Below are positions 58,181 to 64,000 of a stretch of DNA of 64,000 bases, in pieces (within the stretch, counting starts at the first letter, position 1; each line of letters starts with the position of its first letter). This DNA is from Melampsora larici-populina 98AG31 (taxonomy: Eukaryota; Basidiomycota; Pucciniomycetes; Pucciniales; Melampsoraceae): the NCBI RefSeq assembly GCF_000204055.1, contig NW_006768765.1, positions 856,677 through 920,676 on the forward strand, in the 5' to 3' direction. Under the pieces are notes generated by a model. It did not search any database. It was not told the DNA's origin and saw nothing but the letters and a program-made list of their open reading frames with translations. Made by a program: the position numbers and the translations under genes.

Positions 58181-59722
58181 TATTACTTTTGCTAAAAAGC
58201 TTGGTCCAAAAGAGAAAAAATAAAACAGAATTAGACCCAGAATTCCACCGCAGCAGTCACAACGCAGCAGAGAGAAAAAAGTTTTAGGGTGCTCAGACAA
58301 CCACGCCTCGCCAGATCCCACTGGCACTACCCCTTGTGCTGCTCACAAACCGATTGCTTTGCCTGCACTCCCTCTCCCTCTGTCATCTTCACCACCCACT
58401 GCACACGATCCAGACAAACCAAGCAATGGATTCCTCAAGATTTCTCAACTCAGAAAGGACTTTCCAAGGCTACGATACTACATCTTATAACAATGCTAAG
58501 AGATGTAGGCCCTCGATGACCAAGAAACAAAACGCTGCTCGACAAGGAAAGAAGTCATCTGTTGTGTGAAACTCTACAGTGTTCCTCCTATGTTGATAAC
58601 GAGCATTTGTTAAAAAATTAAACAAAGACATGATGTTGAAGCTTTAGTACCTTACATATCTTCAACCTGTCCAGTACCAAGCCGAATAACAAAAGTCTGA
58701 GATTGAATACCTTATGAAAGCTATATCCAAAATGCGAGTGAATTTTCAAGGTAACTGAGGTTGACAGGATCATCGATGGATTATGAACGATATCAAGACC
58801 GATCCCTTTGAATCTGCTATGAGACAATCATATGATTGCGAGTTGAGAACAATCTCATATCTCTTATGAGGTCAATAAAACTAAGAAATCATGGGGTTTG
58901 AATAAGTCATCCAAATCCATTCAATTTGTCTATGGTCCTATGAACGAGCTGAAAAATCATCTCAGTTCTCTCAAAGACATTCAAAATCCAAAGATCGACT
59001 GGTTTTGCTCAGTCAAAACCAATTGACCTTCTTTGTTCCTGTGGAAGAGATTGTGAACAATCTCAGCTCTCTGATGTAATCTAGAGACTGATTTTGTTGA
59101 GAAAATCCAAGTCAATCGATTTGCTTGTGATCCTATGAAGAAGATTGAAACGATCTCAATTTTCACATCAATCTTATCTATAATTTCTTGATTCCAATTC
59201 CTATACAATGACAAGCATCTCTGAAAACAATTCATCTATTATAGAAAATCTAGCTCGTTAATTCAGCTGTAAAGATCTTATGAGCTGCCTTCCGGATCCG
59301 TTCAACTGGATTTGACCTAGATGATGAAACTTGTGATCTTCAAACATCAAACTTCAACACATACTGCAAACTCAATAGCGTTCAACTCGGGACAGTGTGG
59401 TGGTAGGTATTGAAGAAGGATACCTAGAGACAATATTAGAGATCATCAGTGAGTTGAATGAAATGAACTGAAAAGAGAAATGGGAGGAATTGAAGCAGTA
59501 GAGTGTATCTTGTTCCTTACATTAGTGAGCAAAACGAAGTCATCGACAGGGATTTGAGGGATATGAAAAATTGTTGGTGGCAGTGGGGTAATCAAAAGGA
59601 TGGAACAGATGGGAGCTTGAGCGCACCCTAAAACTTTTTTCTCTCTGCTGCGTTGTAACTGCTGCGGTGAAATTTGTTTTTATTTTTTCTCGATCGGGCC
59701 AAGCTTTTTAGCAAAAGTAATA
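58181..59722 (-). mobile_element. Degenerate IS630-Tc1-mariner element with about 100-bp terminal repeats
   Basis: Left arm 58181-58292 and right arm 59623-59722 are inverted repeats, both starting TATTACTTTTGCTAAAAAGC from outside and ending TTTTAGGGTGC inside. If TA is counted as target site, the ends are TTACTTTTGC with a TA duplication, as in Tc1/mariner elements. Inside, the minus strand at about 59371-59410 encodes QYLPPHCPELNAIE, which matches the conserved Pro-Pro-x-Ser-Pro-x-Leu-Asn-x-Ile-Glu motif around the second catalytic residue of this superfamily. The rest of the transposase is broken by stops, so it is inactive. An open frame at 58425-58569 (MDSSRFLNSERTFQGYD) starts just inside the left arm on the plus strand; its origin is unknown. 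Confidence 0.75.
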
Positions 59723-60192
59723 CAAGATAGTAAGCTTAACATAAGCCCCTCATCCGACGTGGCCACGTCCGCTCTCAAAGAGGAAGATAGGTTGTAATTG
59801 GTTATGTGTACGTCATAGATGTGATGTTAGTCGAGGAATAGTTCAAGAACGATACGCAAAGATTGTACAAAGCAGGTGGTTAGCCTTACATATTGGAATT
59901 AGAGGAGGGGGCAAAAAGTAATAACTGGTCCTTGGTGAGTGGGTTGGTCAACAATGTACAAAGATAAGATCATCAAGAAGAGTATGGAGGAGACATTGAG
60001 GATAATGAAGACTATCCATTGTAGGAAAGCATTGAATAAGCTTATGACTGTAAAAGCTATAGAATGTCCAAATACGGAATAGGTGTCAAGCATGTTAAGC
60101 TTATCAAAGTCCCCCCTGCCTGCGCACCTCGCGGGCAAGTCATGATTTCGAAAGATTTCTGACGGCCTAAACTGAGGTGTGTCGTAGGAATA
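59723..60192. other. Spacer
   Basis: Nothing supportable; the short open frame at 59899-60138 is hydrophobic but has no family. Confidence 0.35.
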
Positions 60193-60306
60193 AGTGTAAA
60201 TTTGTAAGGCCCCACCTTCAAGTGAAATCTCAGCTTTATGTTCCTTATTTTAAGGCATAAATGCTGAGATTTTGCTTGAAGGGGGGGATTTATGAATTTA
60301 CATTTA
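60193..60306. repeat. Near-perfect 114-bp palindrome (fold-back)
   Basis: The arms of about 49 bp pair from AGTGTAAATTTG on the left to CAAATTTAC-like GAATTTACATT on the right. They continue through CCTTCAAGTGAAATCTCAGC against GCTGAGATTTTGCTTGAAGG, with a loop of about 15 bases. There are roughly eight mismatches and a one-base bulge. No coding capacity. It may be a small fold-back transposable element or encode a hairpin RNA. Confidence 0.75.
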
Positions 60307-61081
60307 TTTAATAACTTCGCCGACTTTTCTTCCCATCATATGCTAGCAGCATCTTCCTGGTCTAGTCTTATCGTTTCGGTGAAGCACGTTGGTCGTGATA
60401 ATTCAAGCCATTTCCTCTCTTCCCATGCCAAAGGAGAGCATTAGAGTAAGAATAGTTATGATGGCGAGATCTTGTGTGAACCTCGGTCACGCAGCGTCGC
60501 ACGGTCGCGCCCTTACGAAGCCATTTTGAAACCACTCGTCAGCTCTGAAGGAATATCGGCTCCCAAAGGACCAGTTGATTACTGTGCTCTCAAACTGTTC
60601 ATGCAGCTGATTAGAGTTGACTTGGAAGACGAATCAGCCCACACAGCCCAGCAGCATTTGGCTGTGTTCTGTACCTGATCCACCACATACTCATCTCAGC
60701 AATCTACCCTGCAGCTGTTCCGCGCACCAGGCCGCCCTGGCCCCTACTCGCATATAGTAAGTTTTAGCAGTCAACCAGCCAACCGATTCCAGATATCGGC
60801 AGGCAATTTGATCTACAAAACCCAACCTTCATTTTCATTTTGATCTCCATTTCTCACTCCTTTCATCCATTTTTCACTTTAATTAATCAAATAATCTTTT
60901 ATTTATTATTTATTCATACCCTCAATTTACATCCAGATATCATCATACCACTGGCATCACTACCATCACTGGTCATACCACTTATCATTAAGATTTAGAA
61001 GCCAATTTAGAATTTTATCAATTTTATAAACTTCACTCATATCATCTCAAGACATACTCAAAACCTATTCAAATTTTCAAG
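60307..61081. other. Upstream region of Ost-alpha-type gene
   Basis: A 68-codon frame at 60472-60678 has no recognised motif. The last 250 bases are pyrimidine-rich and likely hold the promoter and leader of the next gene. Confidence 0.4.
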
Positions 61082-63515
61082 ATGACCGCTCGGGTATGCA
61101 ACGCAGTTAACACCCTCGCCGTTGATGAGTCTTCATTCTTCTCCAGCTCGAAAACTGTCAACTGGGGTAAGCTCATTTCACTCTTCATATCAACAATGTC
61201 CATCCTGATCAAAATGCGCCCTTTTCATCTCTAGATTATCATCGAATTGGCTGGGTAGTGGCTGGATCAATGGCTATCCTCGTATGTCATCTTCATTCAA
61301 AACCCGCAATCACTTCTCAAACTCACGCGTTTCACATTGCATCGATATTCTTCTCAGACTCTAGTCATTTCCTCCTTCAGCATCTTTATGCACTGTCGGT
61401 CATATCATGCACCACTTCAGCAACGTCAGATAATCGTTAGTCAAACCTCTTCCTCCATTTGCTTTACCCTGATCATCAATTGACGTTTCTTTTCCGTTCA
61501 CAGCGTATCCTACTCATGCCACCTGTATATGGTTGGTCTTTTTCCTGACCAGCCAGCTGCATATCATCATTCCTTCACTTCAAACGATTGAAATTGACGC
61601 ATACATCTTCTCAAACTCACTTCCACAGCGATCATCTCGTTTTTCAGTTATCGATTTTTTAGGGCATACACATACTATTCGTTGATCGAGACTGTAAATC
61701 CACACTTCCTCTCTATCCTCTACACATACCCTTCTTTCTTCACTGGCCATAGAAACTGATGACTTTAAATATCCATGTACCTTTACAAATAGGTCTATGA
61801 GGCCTTCGCAATCTGCGCCTTCATGTTTCTCTTGGTACAATACATTGGTCATTCACCCCCTCTTCAACGTCAAATCCTAGCCGAGCAGCCAAAGCGCTCA
61901 ATCCCTTTTCCATTTTGTTGTTGGAGGTATCGGCCCTCAAAGGTATATATGTGTTCCCACCTTTTTCGTTGGCTCGATCTTAAACTGATCGATCCTTTTG
62001 ATCTCAACTAGCCATATTTTTTGCATACTACCAAGTGGCTGGTCTTACAGTACTGTATCTTTCGGCCGTTGATCACCATCGTCGCTATCATTTGTGAAGC
62101 CCATCACGTGTTGTGCCCGCAACAATACAGTGTTTTCTTTGCTCAAGCTTACTTGGAAGCGTACGTGACATCTTGTGCAATTCACAAAAGGGAAACAAAG
62201 GCCTCATTTTTCACTCCCCTTGCACCTTCAGTTTTGATTTCGTCGTATTCTCAATTGCATTATATGGTCTTGTGAGTCTAGTTATCAAGCTCATCCTGCT
62301 TATACTGCAAACAGCAACTGATCAGACCTTCTAACACTCGTCGCTGGAAACATTCATGTTTAAAAGATTGTTTTTTACACAGTGACGAAAGATCATTTGA
62401 AAGGAAGATCTCCGTTGGCCAAGTTTCTGACTATCAAAGGTAAGCGTTTCCTCTTTGTATTTCTCCTTTCACCATGTCATTCAAGGACGCAACATTCTCA
62501 TGCTCGCTTCGCCATTTTCTCGCCTAGGAATTGTGTTCTTTACCTTTTATCAGGTCAGTTGGTAGATATTCAGCCTAACTATCCTTCTTACAAATCTACA
62601 CGCCTGTCCAACATATTCTGACATGATTTTATCCTTTGGCTAACCTTTTGTGGTTCATAGGGATTTGTTTTTTCGATCTTAGAGAAGCATGGGGTCATTC
62701 GCGGGTCGCAATACTGGGTACGTCTTATTCGTTCCCGAAAATCATCTATCTGCAACCCGAAGACTTTGGATTTCAGCCTGAAATTGACGTTGATTTTCCT
62801 CCTGTCTTTCTAGACTGCCACCAACGTTAGCGAAGGCTTACAGGCGTTGTGTACCACGGTTGAGATGGTCGCCTTTTCGTGAGTTTCTCTCTTGCTTATG
62901 CGTCGGTCATGTGGCCATGCGGCCTTTCTTCATCCATCCATCTTTCTGATATTTCAATCATCTACCAATTTGGCTATATGATGTTTAACAGTATCATCAT
63001 GATATTCTCGTTTTCGTGGAAACCATATACTCAGATGAATCCTACGAAGCGAACTGGCGTTTTCAGGTCGTTACTCCACTCACAGAATTACAGTACGTTA
63101 ATTTTTTGCCTGATGTCTCACAGATCCATACAACATTTTAGTTTTCAAAAAATTGACCTTTGACACCTCAATGTTTGTAGGTGACTTCTGCATTGAGCTC
63201 TACTCGTCAATGAGTAAGTTCGATTTCTGTCATATGCCACTGCCCATTCATGTATGAGCAAGTGCCGCATAAAACTAACAGCTTCCTTCCGTCGCAACAG
63301 AATTCTTTTGGGATTATGCTCAGAGAAAGCCATATACAACCTCCAAGGCTCAAGGATTAGGCTCTGATGCAGATTCAGTGAATCATCGACGTCCACTCAC
63401 TGGTCTTGATTTCAATCAAGCATATGACTTCGAGCCATCTAATGAATCACCACCTCAACAAGGATACAAGATGGATAAGGTGAACGAAGCGGAACCTAAA
63501 ACAAGTCAAGTTTAA
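61082..63515 (+). CDS. Ost-alpha/TMEM184-family membrane protein (Hfl1-like)
   Basis: About thirteen exons from the ATG at 61082 to the TAA at 63513-63515, giving roughly 420 aa with about seven membrane segments. Early parts read DYHRIGWVVAGSMAIL, LQQRQIIRILLMPPVYAI and VYEAFAICAFMFLLVQYIG. The middle carries FRPLITIVAIICEAH. The family core follows: FSIALYGLV, then LAKFLTIKGIVFFTFYQGF. The tail is soluble and polar (SKAQGLGSDADS, NQAYDFEPSNES). These are marks of the organic-solute-transporter-alpha / TMEM184 group. Its fission-yeast member Hfl1 sits in the vacuole membrane and binds Atg8. The tail motif YDFEPSNE could be a related helical Atg8-binding segment, but that is a guess. Exon borders are approximate in places. 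Confidence 0.8.
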
Positions 63516-64000
63516 ACGAAACGGAAATGTCGATCAACCGATCATCGTTTTTTTCCCGATCGATTCAACCATTGTTTTCTCTTTAACCTATCTCTTCGTT
63601 TTTCAAAATTGTATTCTGATTTTCGTCGTCGTATTTCTGAACTTTAATGATTATTGTGTTGTGATTGTTGTTATTTCTATTGAGCTTAAATGGATTAGTA
63701 TGAAGATGAATGTTCTGATTAAGATTTGTTCTGAAAATAATCAGATCAATCACTAAGATGTCTGTTCATCATATAGGATCAATTTTTTCCTAATTGTTTT
63801 ATTTATTTTATTTTATGACTCTTGTATCATCCATCAGAAAAGCAATTTTGGACATTTTACAAATGATCAGGTATACAGACAAGAAAACGTCATGCGTGTT
63901 GAAGTTTACATTCAACTGGCTCAAAGCTCAAGGAAGCATGCGGAGAAGAGCCCTTTTATCGTCTTTTGTTTCTCTTTCCAAGATCTTTGATTTACATACC
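63516..64000. other. 3-prime flank of the last gene
   Basis: AT-rich, T-runs and no gene seen up to the window end. Confidence 0.5.

Overview
The window reads as nuclear DNA of a basidiomycete, most likely a rust fungus (Pucciniales, Melampsora- or Puccinia-like). The evidence is AT-rich sequence, genes cut by many short GT-AG introns (about 45 to 150 bp) including very small exons, fungal housekeeping genes, a large lineage-specific secreted protein, and abundant decayed DNA transposons. The genus is an inference. All spliced models below were assembled by eye from reading frame and splice signals. There is a 100-N assembly gap at 29231-29330.

Layout. 465-4386 holds a tandem pair of wax-synthase-type membrane O-acyltransferase genes with identical exon structure, separated by a frameshifted small secreted protein. 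4959-8805 is a complete but broken hAT transposon with 13-bp terminal repeats and a 7-bp target duplication. 8917-24157 carries core genes: an AIM3/BBC1-like actin-patch protein, MAK11, a secreted histidine phosphatase, a mitochondrial GGQ-domain rescue factor, ERG24 and the SUV3 helicase, with a 202-bp MITE at 13615. 24158-27256 is an Sds3-like deacetylase-complex subunit. 27257-30324 is a gene desert containing the gap, which lies inside another terminal-repeat element. 30325-39644 holds ADE17 and HGH1 (divergent pair) and a many-exon neutral ceramidase. Next come a three-copy 104-bp minisatellite, a RING protein, ECM15 with a 5-nt exon, and a disordered coiled-coil protein. 48.7-60.3 kb is repeat-rich and gene-poor: a 675-aa secreted orphan, an 847-bp hAT-like non-autonomous element, gene fragments, a degenerate IS630-Tc1-mariner element and a 114-bp palindrome. 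The window closes with an Ost-alpha/TMEM184 (Hfl1-like) membrane protein.

The genes form no operon or pathway cluster. Several are lipid related (acyltransferases, sterol C-14 reductase, ceramidase, Ost-alpha-type protein) and several serve RNA or ribosome functions (MAK11, HGH1, SUV3, GGQ factor).

Most interesting: (1) the ceramidase is built with 13-, 6-, 24- and 8-nt exons and has Thr where the family's catalytic Ser sits (GDTTPN instead of GD-x-SPN); (2) two separate elements with nearly the same terminal repeats are both flanked by flush 7-bp rather than 8-bp duplications, although the autonomous copy has a hAT transposase; (3) several introns start with the unusual donors GTTGAG and GTTCGT.
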